In this document: positions 42,117-51,513 of the stretch, piece by piece
Numbering within the stretch: position 1 is the first letter of the stretch
Layout: every line of letters begins with the position of its first letter
Source: Skeletonema tropicum
Lineage: Eukaryota > Bacillariophyta > Thalassiosirophyceae > Thalassiosirales > Thalassiosiraceae
Reading direction: 5' to 3'
Length of the DNA stretch: 64,000 nucleotides
NCBI GenBank assembly: GCA_037178625.1
Contig: CM074130.1
Coordinates: forward strand, 124,001-188,000
Notes under the pieces: model-generated
Database searches by the model: none
Told to the model about the DNA's origin: nothing
Seen by the model: only the letters and a program-made list of their open reading frames with translations
Program-made: the position numbers and the translations under genes

Positions 42117-43658
42117 TCACGCCATAGCACGACGATCTAACCCCAACTCACTTCCCCCCCTAATACTTTCCTCCTCCTCCTCGTACGAATAAGACTCGTG
42201 CCTCCTCGACGCCGAATGAGACCTCCTCCCCCCTCCCCTCCTACCATCATACTCATCCTCACTCCGACTAGGACGGGATAACCTCCCTCTTCCCCGACTA
42301 GGACTACTCCTACTCGTACTGCTCCTCCTATTATAATAATCCCTGTCATCATAAACATCCCTTTCCTTCCTCCACCTCTCAAACTCCTTCTGCTGCCTCT
42401 CCTGCTCCTCCGCCCTCATCTCCGCCTTCATTTCCTGATAATCCCTAAAATCCTTCAACTTTCCCGTCAAATACCGATCCAACGATTTGCCCCCCCGCTG
42501 CAATCCCTCACCAACTTGTTGGAATCCTTCACCTACATCTCTTGCCAATGTTCCACGTTTGATATCCTTAACGACCGCCTCGGTTTCATTCGGGCCGCAT
42601 CGCTTGAAGTTTTTGAGTGGTTGGGTGATGAGACGGAATGTGTCGGATATGTCATCTTCAAAATCTCCACAGCTAAACAGACTTCCTTTGCCTCTGCCTC
42701 CGCCACCACCTCTTCTACCACCACTGACACTGTTGCGACGATTGCTACTGGTACGTCTACGATCCTCTTCAATGATGGTATCATCCTCCTCCTCATCTTC
42801 CACCCGATGACGACCATTACTACGAGCTCTAGGACGGCTACTACTACTATTCCCCCTCACTCGTTCTTTCCCCCCCTCCATCACTTTACTACTGCTGCGT
42901 GATTGTGATGGTCGTTGTTGTTGTCGTTCCGGCGTAGTAACAACAACAACTTTCGCTCCATTCTTCTTCTTGAGTAGTGGATCCATTCTCATCTGCTTAC
43001 GTAGCGCACCAGTTGCCGTAGGTGTGACAATATCCTCCTCCTCCTTCATGTTCTTGCCGGGATAGACCAATTCATTGGAGGTATCATCGTCACTTACCGA
43101 ATGAAGTATGAATTCACCATGACTATCATCCTCCTCGTTTTTCTTTGCTACAAATCCCACGGATTTTTTAGGCAGCTGCTCTGGCTCATCATCATCCTTG
43201 ATTAGAAATTCACCATGACTATCATCCTCATCTACAAATTGTCGTTGATGTTCTATTTGAAAGGGATCAAAATCGACAACTACTGGTGGTGGTGCATCCA
43301 TTGCTACTACCGATGTTGGTGATACTACAGGTGGCTGCTGTTGCTGCTGCTGCTGCTGCTGCAACTCTTTTGGCGGGGGTGAAGTAACACCACCAACCTC
43401 CTTCACCGCAGCAGGGGGGGGTGATTCATCATCATTGTCAATTTCAATATTGGCAGGATTGGCAAGTATTCGACTAATATTGGATTGGATTAATTGGGAT
43501 GTCAAAGGATCGAGTGTTGGTGATGTTGGTGGATCCTCTCGTTTGGTGGTGGTTGGTGCTGGTGCTGCTGCTGCTGATGGTGGTGGGTCCTCTCCCTTTT
43601 TAGGATCACCCTTATTGGTCTTTTTTTTCATTTTTTGTAATGCTGCGTTTTTCAACAT
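42117..43658 (-). CDS. Large intrinsically disordered protein with polyQ and arginine/serine-rich tail (513 residues)
   Basis: A single open frame starts at ATG 43658. The N-terminus is lysine-rich, then proline/alanine-rich; a run of nine glutamines lies near residue 100. The phrase DDSHGEF occurs twice (about 145 and 180). A glycine/arginine patch (GGRRGGGGGRGKG) precedes a short ordered-looking region with SLFSCGDFEDDISDTFRLIT, and VGEGFQQVGEGLQRGGKSLD, which could be an amphipathic helix. The tail is rich in RS/SR and RGRGR and ends EEEEESIRGGSELGLDRRAM. Composition suggests an RNA- or condensate-associated protein; no catalytic domain is seen. The length and absence of stops on a biased strand support a real gene, but low complexity makes this less certain than the others. 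Confidence 0.65.
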   Translation of the reverse strand: MLKNAALQKMKKKTNKGDPKKGEDPPPSAAAAPAPTTTKREDPPTSPTLDPLTSQLIQSNISRILANPANIEIDNDDESPPPAAVKEVGGVTSPPPKELQQQQQQQQQPPVVSPTSVVAMDAPPPVVVDFDPFQIEHQRQFVDEDDSHGEFLIKDDDEPEQLPKKSVGFVAKKNEEDDSHGEFILHSVSDDDTSNELVYPGKNMKEEEDIVTPTATGALRKQMRMDPLLKKKNGAKVVVVTTPERQQQRPSQSRSSSKVMEGGKERVRGNSSSSRPRARSNGRHRVEDEEEDDTIIEEDRRRTSSNRRNSVSGGRRGGGGGRGKGSLFSCGDFEDDISDTFRLITQPLKNFKRCGPNETEAVVKDIKRGTLARDVGEGFQQVGEGLQRGGKSLDRYLTGKLKDFRDYQEMKAEMRAEEQERQQKEFERWRKERDVYDDRDYYNRRSSTSRSSPSRGRGRLSRPSRSEDEYDGRRGGGRRSHSASRRHESYSYEEEEESIRGGSELGLDRRAMA

Positions 43659-44147
43659 GGTTGCTCTGCTGTTCTACGGTGTTGATTTACTCTGTTACTG
43701 TTATTGACTATATTGAAGAAGAGGTCTATTGAATACGCATGCCTACATTAATAATTGTTCCAGACAAGGAGTAGATGATGAGTTTGTCATGACGTTGGCC
43801 GTTTTTGTGCATTCATGTTCTCACAAAAAGGAGGGAAAACATAATTTTTAAAACCTTTCCGACTCCCCCCTTTTCACGAGGGGAAGTGCCCTCTTCTTCA
43901 AAGTATACATTGAATATTGAATAACTATCTTTTACCAAAAGGGGTAGCCCTCCAAACGTTTAGACTGCACGAAAACAAGTAGAGGGCTGCACGAAAACCA
44001 GTCCACAAGTTTGAATTTCATTGGATTTTTGGTGAACGGAGGAGGAACAAGACAAGGGGAGAAAGAGAGAGCCGCTTGGTGTGTCAAGAGTAACGTGTGC
44101 GAGTCCCGTGTGGAAAGAATATTTTCTTTAATACACGAATAGAATAG
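43659..44147. other. Intergenic region
   Basis: Upstream of the disordered-protein gene (minus). A small direct repeat, GGGCTGCACGAAAAC and CTGCACGAAAACA, lies near 43965-44000. A possible 3' splice site (TTTTCTTTAATACACGAATAG) ends at 44147, next to the ankyrin frame. Confidence 0.35.
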
Positions 44148-45194
44148 AGAAACAACTCAAGCAAAGAAGGAACCAGTAAACAGCCAGTAAACCACAGTGC
44201 AGCTGATGATGAACTTCCTCTCCATTGGGTATGTCGCTACAACACCCTTGCCTCGGTGCAGTACTTGTACAAATTCTACCCCGATGCCGTGAATCATGCA
44301 TCAACACAGGGATATTATCCGATTCACTGCGTCATTATTGGTCTAAAAAGCGATCGAAGCAACCCGATTGTCGCTCTGGAAATTGTGCGCTTCATTCTGG
44401 ATTGCGATTCGAATGTGATACAACAGGAGTTTAAAGGAAAGTCTCTCCTTCATTCTGCTTGTGAGCAGGGCTATAATGCTTCAAACATGGATGCTGCTCT
44501 TGAAATGATCAAGGTAATTTATGACGCCTATCCCGAAGCTATTGATATTTATGGTGGCTCTGGGACAATCGTTTATGAGGATATGTATCATCCACAAGTG
44601 GAAGCATTCCTCAATGGAGAGCTAGCCTATCATGGCCAAGCTGAAGATCAACATCGTATGACAACACCCGATGAAAATGGATATCTCCCACTGCACACAG
44701 CACTTCAAAATAATGTGAGACTTGGCTCAATCAAGTTATTGGTAAAAGGCAATCCCTCAGCGATACGAACTCTAGAGAGCAACTTTGCACTTCCATTGCA
44801 TATTGCTTGTGAGCACCACAATTCTGCGAGCGTAATTCAGTACCGGGTCAGACTTGACACTACAACTCTAGACGTTGTGGATAAGACGGGTAACACAGCT
44901 CTCCATTATGCATGTCATGGAGCGAAGTATGAGGCAATTGCGTTGCTGCTGGAGAAATATGATGCCGTATCAGTTTCGAAGCGGAATGGTCATAAGAAGC
45001 TACCTATCGATCTTCTTTGGGAAAGCAATGCTGTTGAAGATAGGGAAAGTGTAGAATACACAGAGAGCGTCTTTCGACTTCTCAGGGCATACCCCGAGAT
45101 GGTCATGACCAGCAATGTGGATATTCTGACACGGCAAGCCAAGGTGGGTGTCAGTTGTCAGGGTAGAAAGAAGAGAAAGTGGGGCGCAGTATGA
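44148..45194 (+). CDS. Ankyrin-repeat protein, 5' end not found
   Basis: The frame is open from 44148, after a TAG at 44145-44147, to the stop at 45194 (348 codons), but there is no ATG before the first ankyrin repeat (DELPLHWVCRYNTLASVQYL at about 44207). Either an upstream exon joins at the AG ending at 44147, or the gene has lost its start. Repeats include GYYPIHCVIIG, KSLLHSACEQG, GYLPLHTALQN, FALPLHIACEHH and GNTALHYACHGAKYEAIALL, about six in all. The end (GRKKRKWGAV) is like that of other algal ankyrin proteins with a basic terminal motif. No membrane segment. Function unknown; a protein-binding scaffold by family. Confidence 0.65.
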   Translation, partial: RNNSSKEGTSKQPVNHSAADDELPLHWVCRYNTLASVQYLYKFYPDAVNHASTQGYYPIHCVIIGLKSDRSNPIVALEIVRFILDCDSNVIQQEFKGKSLLHSACEQGYNASNMDAALEMIKVIYDAYPEAIDIYGGSGTIVYEDMYHPQVEAFLNGELAYHGQAEDQHRMTTPDENGYLPLHTALQNNVRLGSIKLLVKGNPSAIRTLESNFALPLHIACEHHNSASVIQYRVRLDTTTLDVVDKTGNTALHYACHGAKYEAIALLLEKYDAVSVSKRNGHKKLPIDLLWESNAVEDRESVEYTESVFRLLRAYPEMVMTSNVDILTRQAKVGVSCQGRKKRKWGAV

Positions 45195-45926
45195 GGAGAA
45201 GAATGAATGTTTTTTGGAGTAGTGTAGACAAATTAATGCAGCTCTTAAAATTTACCAACGAGGAGGTGAAAGATATTTTAAAGCATATGTGGGCCATCAG
45301 TGAGTCAGATTGACATCAAAAGAAGAAGAGATACAAGTGTAAAGCAGGCGACAGTTATTTCACATCCAAAGACGCTTGTTTGTGAGTCACTGTCTCGCCG
45401 TAGCCTTCTAATATTGAGGTGATCAGCTCATTGAGGTCAATTCACTTTTTCAAAGAATGAAATGCTTGTTGTAGCCGATTCAAAATCAACTCGATACAAA
45501 CGAAACAATACTCCATACGTATACATATTATGCTTCAAATAATGATACTATAATACATTGACATTGCTAGCTAGCTGGAGCTAAAGACCACGAGAAAAGC
45601 AAGCGCAAGCCCGCTCACCCTCCCATCTCACCCACTGATTAACTTGATTAACTCATTCTTGTAGCTCTACTTACAACACATTACTTGCATCCATTCTTTC
45701 CTGCCAAATGCCTCCCATCCGTCCATTGGCATGCTATGCTGATTCGCAATTTTGGCTGGTCCATTTAAGGACAGCACCAACCCTTCATGAATTATAGAAT
45801 GCCTCACTTTGACAACTTCTTCGACGCCCAGAAATTTTCTTTGCGCTTCTAATTTAGATGCAGATGCAGCTTTAATAATGCTGAGCCGTCGTAAAACTCC
45901 ATATATATGAATTGGATATGATTACT
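45195..45926. other. Intergenic region between convergent genes
   Basis: Nothing recognised; only short frames. CTAGCTAGCTGGAGCTA near 45568 is a small palindromic tract. Confidence 0.4.
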
Positions 45927-46913
45927 TTACGGAATAACCATCGGAACAGGGGGGCATCCTTCACCAATCACATATTTTAAACACAGAAAGGGTAAGACAT
46001 TCTTGATCACAACACTAGCACCAGAAGTGACGCAAACCGCTATCCTTGCTTTCTTCCGACTCCCCCTCGTCCTTCTGACTCCCTCCTTCTCAAAGACACC
46101 TCCCTCCTTGTCATCAAGATTGACCTTCCAAAGAGCAAGTTCCAGCAGAGTTGTAGCCTCCTTCAATATTCGATTGTGTTCAGCTCTGTAATGATTCAGC
46201 CGGCGGATGACAGATTTCATCCAGTGATGTATTGTTAGAGTCTTTCCCCCTGTGGTGTTGGATAGAACTTCACTGATTAGATTGATTTCATCCGTCATTT
46301 CATTTCTCCAGCTATCCAGATGCAACGAGGCAACAGTCTCATGGATCCCCCCTACTAAATCAATTGTTGCTAGTTGCGAACAGTCATGGAATACACTTGG
46401 GCCGATCATATTGCATTTCAATGGTAAGGCGATGCGTCTGAGACAGCGGCAACGAGCGAATGCGCCCTTTACCATTGTTTCAAGTCCATCACCGCACTCC
46501 ACATCAGATAACTGACGGCAAAAAGCAAACGCCTGCACGCCAATAGCCCTAACAGATGGCATACTTATTGTTTTCAATGAGACGCAACTGTAGAATGCCG
46601 CAAAATCAATCGCTATTAGCTTGTCGCCGAATTCTACATCCGTCAGGTCGTTACTAAATTTGAATGCACACGCTTTAATGATCTTGACGCCCAGCAACCT
46701 AATTGGGCCCCTCAATGAGGTGCAGTGTTTGAATGCCTCCTCCTCAATTATTTCGATCTCATCGTGAAACTCCACATCAGTTAGATCGACACAATAACGG
46801 AATGCCCTACGTGGAATAAATTTGACTGATTTATGAATTCTTGCCCGTCTCACACGTCTGGGCACTTCTTGATCGCCGCCTATGTAGACAAAAACGTCAT
46901 CATCCTCAGCCAT
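45927..46913 (-). CDS. BspA-like leucine-rich-repeat protein, intact copy (328 residues)
   Basis: Start at 46913. After a short acidic N-terminus (MAEDDDVFVYIGGDQEVP), residues about 25-190 contain LRR_5-type repeats of about 23 residues with the pattern I...AF-x-x-C-x-x-L-x-x-V-E-F-G/H-D, e.g. RAFRYCVDLTDVEFHDEIE and KACAFKFSNDLTDVEFGDKL. Residues about 185-320 form a helical C-terminal part shared with the two broken copies: LVGGIHETVASLHLDSW, VIRRLNHYRAEHNRILKEAT, LLELALWKVNL and VCVTSGASVVIKNVLPFL. There is no signal peptide, so it is probably intracellular. BspA-like proteins are usually protein- or surface-binding; the role here is unknown. It is the only undamaged member of three in the window. 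Confidence 0.85.
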   Translation of the reverse strand: MAEDDDVFVYIGGDQEVPRRVRRARIHKSVKFIPRRAFRYCVDLTDVEFHDEIEIIEEEAFKHCTSLRGPIRLLGVKIIKACAFKFSNDLTDVEFGDKLIAIDFAAFYSCVSLKTISMPSVRAIGVQAFAFCRQLSDVECGDGLETMVKGAFARCRCLRRIALPLKCNMIGPSVFHDCSQLATIDLVGGIHETVASLHLDSWRNEMTDEINLISEVLSNTTGGKTLTIHHWMKSVIRRLNHYRAEHNRILKEATTLLELALWKVNLDDKEGGVFEKEGVRRTRGSRKKARIAVCVTSGASVVIKNVLPFLCLKYVIGEGCPPVPMVIP

Positions 46914-47565
46914 CTTACGAACATAGGTATATCATAAGTAGTATTATTCACCGTGTGATGAAGAATGAATTGCTTATGCTATGAAGAACTAAGCCTCAGC
47001 AATGCCAATCTACTCCTGCCAATGACCACGTAAAATTTGATGGTTGTGGTTGTGACGAATCAAGTGTAGAAGAGGTACATGTAAGGCTCCATGCTTATGT
47101 ATTTATTTATTTATGTTGTACTCAGGACCTCAGACTCAGAACTTCTTGCTCACCATGCTAATGACCTACCCACGTAAAATTATTTTGAAGGGCATGTTGT
47201 GTAGAAAATTACTACTAATTCCTACCGATAGGATGGTGACGTAGAAAGCTCCTCTTTCTTCTCTTCCAATATTTCTCGCTTACAGTACCAGTGATGCGTA
47301 GTTTACCGTAGCACAGAAATGAACTAAAACCGATGATCCACTCGCAAATAAGAAATAAGGTAAGTTACTTCTTGATGCGCTGCGGCCAAGAGGGAGTGGG
47401 GGTTGGCGTTCGAAAATCAAATCAAAGATACCTGTGGTTGTCACTCATCTTTCAGCTTCAGCTGCGTGCATGCGCAAGCCTCTTCTCTATTTCTCGCCAG
47501 AAGAGTCAACTACTGGAGACATAACTTTGGTTTATGGTTACAGTGGTTGAGCTAAGCTAAAAAGG
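46914..47565. other. Intergenic region with a duplicated upstream block
   Basis: The segment near 47195-47265 (GTAGAAAATTACTACTAATT, then CTACC...GAAAGCTCC) resembles 51325-51390, upstream of the other minus-strand BspA-like copy, so upstream DNA was duplicated with the gene. A TTTA run lies at 47099-47115. No gene. Confidence 0.45.
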
Positions 47566-47770
47566 GTGGAGCCGGATGACCGATCTTCCGCAAGATCGGT
47601 TCAACCGGTACTCCCTGTGCGTCACGAGCGAGTTGACTCGACACACCATCAACAGGTGCATCCTCACTCTGGCCTTCCAGATCTACACCCACCACACGCC
47701 TCCGCATCAAAATGCACTTGTGCATCTTCAAACCCAATCCCAGGACCAGAAGCAGGACACAAACAAATAG
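47566..47770 (+). pseudogene. Fragment of the RING-protein gene (N-terminal part)
   Basis: About 200 bp match 48700-48820 of the RING gene: CATCCTCACTCTGGCCTTCC and CATCAAAATGCAC are kept, encoding HPHSGLP and PHQNALVH, against HPHSGLPEPHMHPHQNAHAH in the intact gene. The matching pieces are in different frames and nothing of the coiled coil or RING remains. A minus-strand frame of 175 codons across this region (47552-48079) is read opposite to this fragment and is not a credible gene. Confidence 0.6.
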
Positions 47771-48668
47771 GCTTAAGTACAGTCCTGAATGAGCATTAAT
47801 AGAAACAGCTCTGTCCAAGGCAGAGAAAGATGCTGTGAAGATGTACAAAAGACAGAAGAATGCAATCCTAATGAGGTATCGACGAGCAATCTTGTATATC
47901 TCGCCTGTATACAGGCTTATTGACATCCACGTCAATATATCCCGGGCTTTTAAACGAGCTGTGGTAGGAGAGACAACCCTCTCCCGTGGTCCCGACTGCG
48001 ACGCTGTTTGGTTCTGCCCTCGGCGTATGAAGACTCCAATTGTTGGTTCAATGATGTCTAGGTAGCGATAATGCAACATTTACCTAATTTCCTAAGTGAT
48101 ATGATACGACGAGCAATCTTGCGAAAAACTGCAGAGGCGGTGATTACAATATATATACGAGTGGTGACTGCTCTGTTAGACGATTAATTTAGAAATGGAG
48201 GAATGTCAGATGAATTAGATTAACCAACACACCAAACCAAGCCCAATATTAATAATAAATAACAGAAAGCATGGCAATGAATTCTCTTCTAGTCGGTTCC
48301 ACCAATCAATAGAGTGGAGCAAAAGTCATCACACTCTGATCACCTCAAGCCCAAACAAGTTTGATCCAAAAACAAAGCAAACAATCAGTATCCCCACTTG
48401 ATCTCTTTGTTCTCTCTTACGCTACTTAACTGGAACAAAAACGGCTGAAGACATAGTTTCGTACTATCGGTACTGAAATTTGTCCTTTGCTTGGTGTTGG
48501 GAGAATGCAGCCCCCCCCTCGCTATCTCGCTCAGCCACAGCCACCGCCACCACGCCACCCACCTGCCTCCAGTCATGACCTCGCCAAAATATACGTAGAC
48601 TTGGACCGCGCCTACTACACCCACCGATCGCAGCTCTTCCTCTAGGTAATCAGGCTGTTGTTGAGATA
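47771..48668. other. Region upstream of the RING gene, with a direct repeat
   Basis: The block at about 48297-48400 (CCACCAATCAATAGAGTGGA, then AAAGTCATCACACTCTGAT, then AAACAAAGCAAACAATC) is repeated, diverged, at about 50188-50300 downstream of the gene. With the gene fragment at 47566 this points to a past tandem duplication of the RING locus. A minus-strand frame at 48385-48819 overlaps the RING gene start and is rejected. Confidence 0.5.
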
Positions 48669-50090
48669 ATGGTCTCGGCCTATTTTCCTCCGCCCGCTTC
48701 GGCTGGAGAGACTGGTCATCCTCACTCTGGCCTTCCCGAACCACACATGCATCCGCATCAAAATGCACATGCGCATCATCGAACTCAATCCCAGGAGCAG
48801 GAGCAGAAGCAGGAGACAAATCGGCGTAATGCTGCGTCTAAGTTAGCTGCTCTTCAACAGCAGATGCAACAATTACAAAGACAGCATGAAAATCTTTCAA
48901 CCAAAAACACTCTTGCTCTATCGAAAGCTGCCAAACACAGTAACGAGCAGAAGGAGAAACGCCACGAGCTGTTGAATCAAATGAACAAGTTAGCTAAACA
49001 AATTTCAGACATCGATCATAGGAACAAGCAGCACCATAATGATAAAACAAAAACGACAAAATCATTCAGCAGATCAACATCATTTATGATACTCCAATTA
49101 GAAAAGGTAACTGCCGAAAATAGGCAAGCTGTAATCGACGAAGCAAACAAAAATAGGGAGTTGAAGGCAATAAATGACAAGTTATTCACTCAACTGGACG
49201 AATTGACAGCGGAAAATGCTCGATTGGCTGTTGACGCATCCATATCAAATGAGCAGCTCCTGGCAGAAAATGAATTACTATTGCACCAAAGCGACCAACT
49301 ATCTAGTCAAATTGCCCATGCCAATGAACAGCTGAAGATGAAGAATGATCAGATGTCTGAGCAACTCAACAAGCTTGCAGCTCTTGTCACTACAGCTGAC
49401 AAACTGGATGAAGATTTAAATGAAGTGCATTCTGCTTTGAACAAACAATCACGAAAAAGAGGAGTCCATGAGTTGCAGGACAGTAATCACGATGCCACTT
49501 GTGATGTTATGGATCAGTATACTAAATGCTGTGTATGTCTCGAACCTTACGAAGTAGAAAAAGGAGCGTCCAGTGAGAACCGTCTGCCAATCAAATCTGC
49601 CACATGCTCTCACACTTTGTGTGAAGGGTGTGTCGATAACTGTTTTGCAAGTCTCTTGGCGGATGGAAAATCGAATGTGAGGTATGTTACCTGCCCACAG
49701 TGTCGAACTAAAAGAGCATTTGACGTACAAAACAAAGTGGTGGATTGTTTCCTACGAGAATACATAATGAGGCGGTGTGATGGCAATGCAGTTTCAAGAA
49801 GAAGGTTGAAGTCAAAGGTTATGGGCAAGACGATCACAGAAGAGACACTTGATGAGTCAAAGGCGTTGGGAAAGACCACAGCCACAGACACAGAAGAGAC
49901 TGACGAGTCAGAGACTATGGGCAAGACGATCACAGAAGAGACTGGCGAGTCAAAGACGATGGGAAAGACCATCACGGATGAGACTGACGAGATCATAAGC
50001 GTGAGCTCGAGCACGAGCGGTGACTTGTTGGATTCACCAACCGTGAGACAATCCATGGCAGAAACAACGATGTGGGATGCCGGATTTTAA
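48669..50090 (+). CDS. Coiled-coil RING-finger protein, probable E3 ubiquitin ligase (473 residues)
   Basis: ATG at 48669, single exon. The N-terminus is histidine/glutamine-rich (HPHSGLPEPHMHPHQNAHAH). Residues about 52-260 form a long coiled coil rich in Q, N, L and E. A RING-HC finger follows: C287-x2-C290-x22-C313-x-H315-x2-C318-x2-C321-x20-C342-x2-C345, all eight ligands present, preceded by DQYTKC and followed by RAFDVQNKVVDCFLREYIMR. The C-terminal tail has four imperfect repeats of (M/L)GKT(I/T)TxET, e.g. MGKTITEETGESKT, rich in T, E and D, and then a serine run. By family it should recruit an E2 enzyme for ubiquitin transfer; substrate unknown. No membrane segment. Confidence 0.85.
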   Translation: MVSAYFPPPASAGETGHPHSGLPEPHMHPHQNAHAHHRTQSQEQEQKQETNRRNAASKLAALQQQMQQLQRQHENLSTKNTLALSKAAKHSNEQKEKRHELLNQMNKLAKQISDIDHRNKQHHNDKTKTTKSFSRSTSFMILQLEKVTAENRQAVIDEANKNRELKAINDKLFTQLDELTAENARLAVDASISNEQLLAENELLLHQSDQLSSQIAHANEQLKMKNDQMSEQLNKLAALVTTADKLDEDLNEVHSALNKQSRKRGVHELQDSNHDATCDVMDQYTKCCVCLEPYEVEKGASSENRLPIKSATCSHTLCEGCVDNCFASLLADGKSNVRYVTCPQCRTKRAFDVQNKVVDCFLREYIMRRCDGNAVSRRRLKSKVMGKTITEETLDESKALGKTTATDTEETDESETMGKTITEETGESKTMGKTITDETDEIISVSSSTSGDLLDSPTVRQSMAETTMWDAGF

Positions 50091-50555
50091 TTAGATAAAT
50101 TGAGTTGACAATGGCAGCAAAAGCACCCAAATCCGATCAGAAGCGGCGATGAGAATCCTCTTCCCGACATGTTGGGCTGGATCGTCGTTTCAACCAATGA
50201 ACGGAGTAGACTACTCGTCAAAGTCATCAAACTCTGATTAAAACAGGCTTAAACTAGTTCGATCTGAAGTCTGAAAACAAAGAGGCAAACAATACAACAG
50301 TATCTTCAGACTAAGTGCTCTCTCTCAATATTGCTAACATTTGAACATTTAGGTTTATTGTAGACAATCCGCATCTACTGACAGGCAGAATTAAAGCCGT
50401 GTATCAAGCGCGGTTAGTAATACCAAGGGAAATACTACTCTTTCTACTCATGACGGCACAGTGTGTGGAAAGAATTTCAGTATTATAGCACGAAACACAC
50501 GATGTAGTTCGCAAAGCTCTTCCACTTCCATCTTCCATGAATTTTACTCTGAACT

Positions 50556-51195
50556 TTACCGTTCTGAAATCTTGAGAAATGGCAACACATTCTTGATCAC
50601 AATACTTACACCTGACGTGACACATATCTCTTTCCTTGCTCTCTTCCTTCGTCCACTCGTCGTTCGGAATCCCTCAATCTCTCGTGCACCTCCCTCTTTG
50701 TCACCAAGATTGACCTTCCACAGAGCGAGTTCCAGTAGAGTTGTAGCCTCCTTCAATAATTTATTGAGCTCAGCTTTGTAGTGTTCGAGTCGGCGGGTGA
50801 CTGATCTCAACCACTGCTTTATTTCTGTATTTTTTGGGTAACATTGGTGTGAGATAGAACTTGACTAATTCGATTGATTTCTCTCTTCATTTCAATTCTC
50901 CAGCTATCCAGATGCAACGAGGCAACAGTCTCGTGGACCCCTAGATCGACTGACCTAAGATTTGGGCACGAACGGAATACATCATTGTTGGAAAATAAGG
51001 CCGTTTCTCACAGTGCTATCGGAGATCATATCGCCTTTCAATGGCAAGGCGATTCGATGGAGAGCATTGCAGTTATCAAATGCGCCTCGTCCTATTCTTT
51101 CGAGTCCTTCGCCACATTCGACCGAACATGTTGGGGCACTTCTTGATCGCCCCCATGTAGACGTAAATCTCATCATCGGCTGGCGCCTCTGCCAT
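50556..51195 (-). pseudogene. BspA-like gene remnant with internal deletion
   Basis: From a start at 51195 the minus strand reads MAEAPADDEIYVYMG, then GDQEVPQH in another frame, matching the N-terminus of the intact gene. It then jumps to sequence equivalent to residue 140 (VECGEGLERIGRGAFDNCNA, then LHRIALPLKGDMI), so about 110 residues including most repeats are lost. Stops and frameshifts follow in the region equivalent to VGGVHETVASLHLDSW. The last 85 residues (SVTRRLEHYKAELNKLLKEA, then ELALWKVNLGDKEGG, then TSGVSIVIKNVLPFL) are open at 50556-50810. Confidence 0.8.
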
Positions 51196-51513
51196 TTTTA
51201 CAACATCATTACATTCATGTTCATGTCATTAAATAAGTAGTGATAGCAGACGGAATGAAGACGGAAATTGTCGAGCAAATCCTACTCATGTCCTATGACA
51301 ACTAAAATTCGTTCGTGCGACCGTTCGGCACGTGTGGAAAATAACTACTGATTCCTACGTTGAAAATGAAGAAAATCGGAGCTTTTCTCTCTCTCAGTCT
51401 TGTAGGTACAATAATATACTCATACTTCAGAGGACTAACTGGCGGAGCTGCTAGCATAACAAAGATACCATAAAGTTTGACGGCCAGGAACAGCAGGTAG
51501 CCAAGCAGCCACG
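51196..51513. other. Intergenic region, divergent upstream sequences
   Basis: Upstream of the SET gene (plus) and of the BspA-like remnant (minus); shares a block with 47195-47265. No gene. Confidence 0.4.

Noticed and set aside
47552..48079. Minus-strand open frame of 175 codons with a hydrophobic stretch
   Set aside because: It lies opposite a decayed copy of the RING gene's start and ordinary intergenic DNA; no family resemblance, and its first codons have no supporting context.
48385..48819. Minus-strand frame of 144 codons overlapping the RING gene start
   Set aside because: It is antisense to the conserved His/Gln-rich N-terminus of the RING protein and has no recognisable features.
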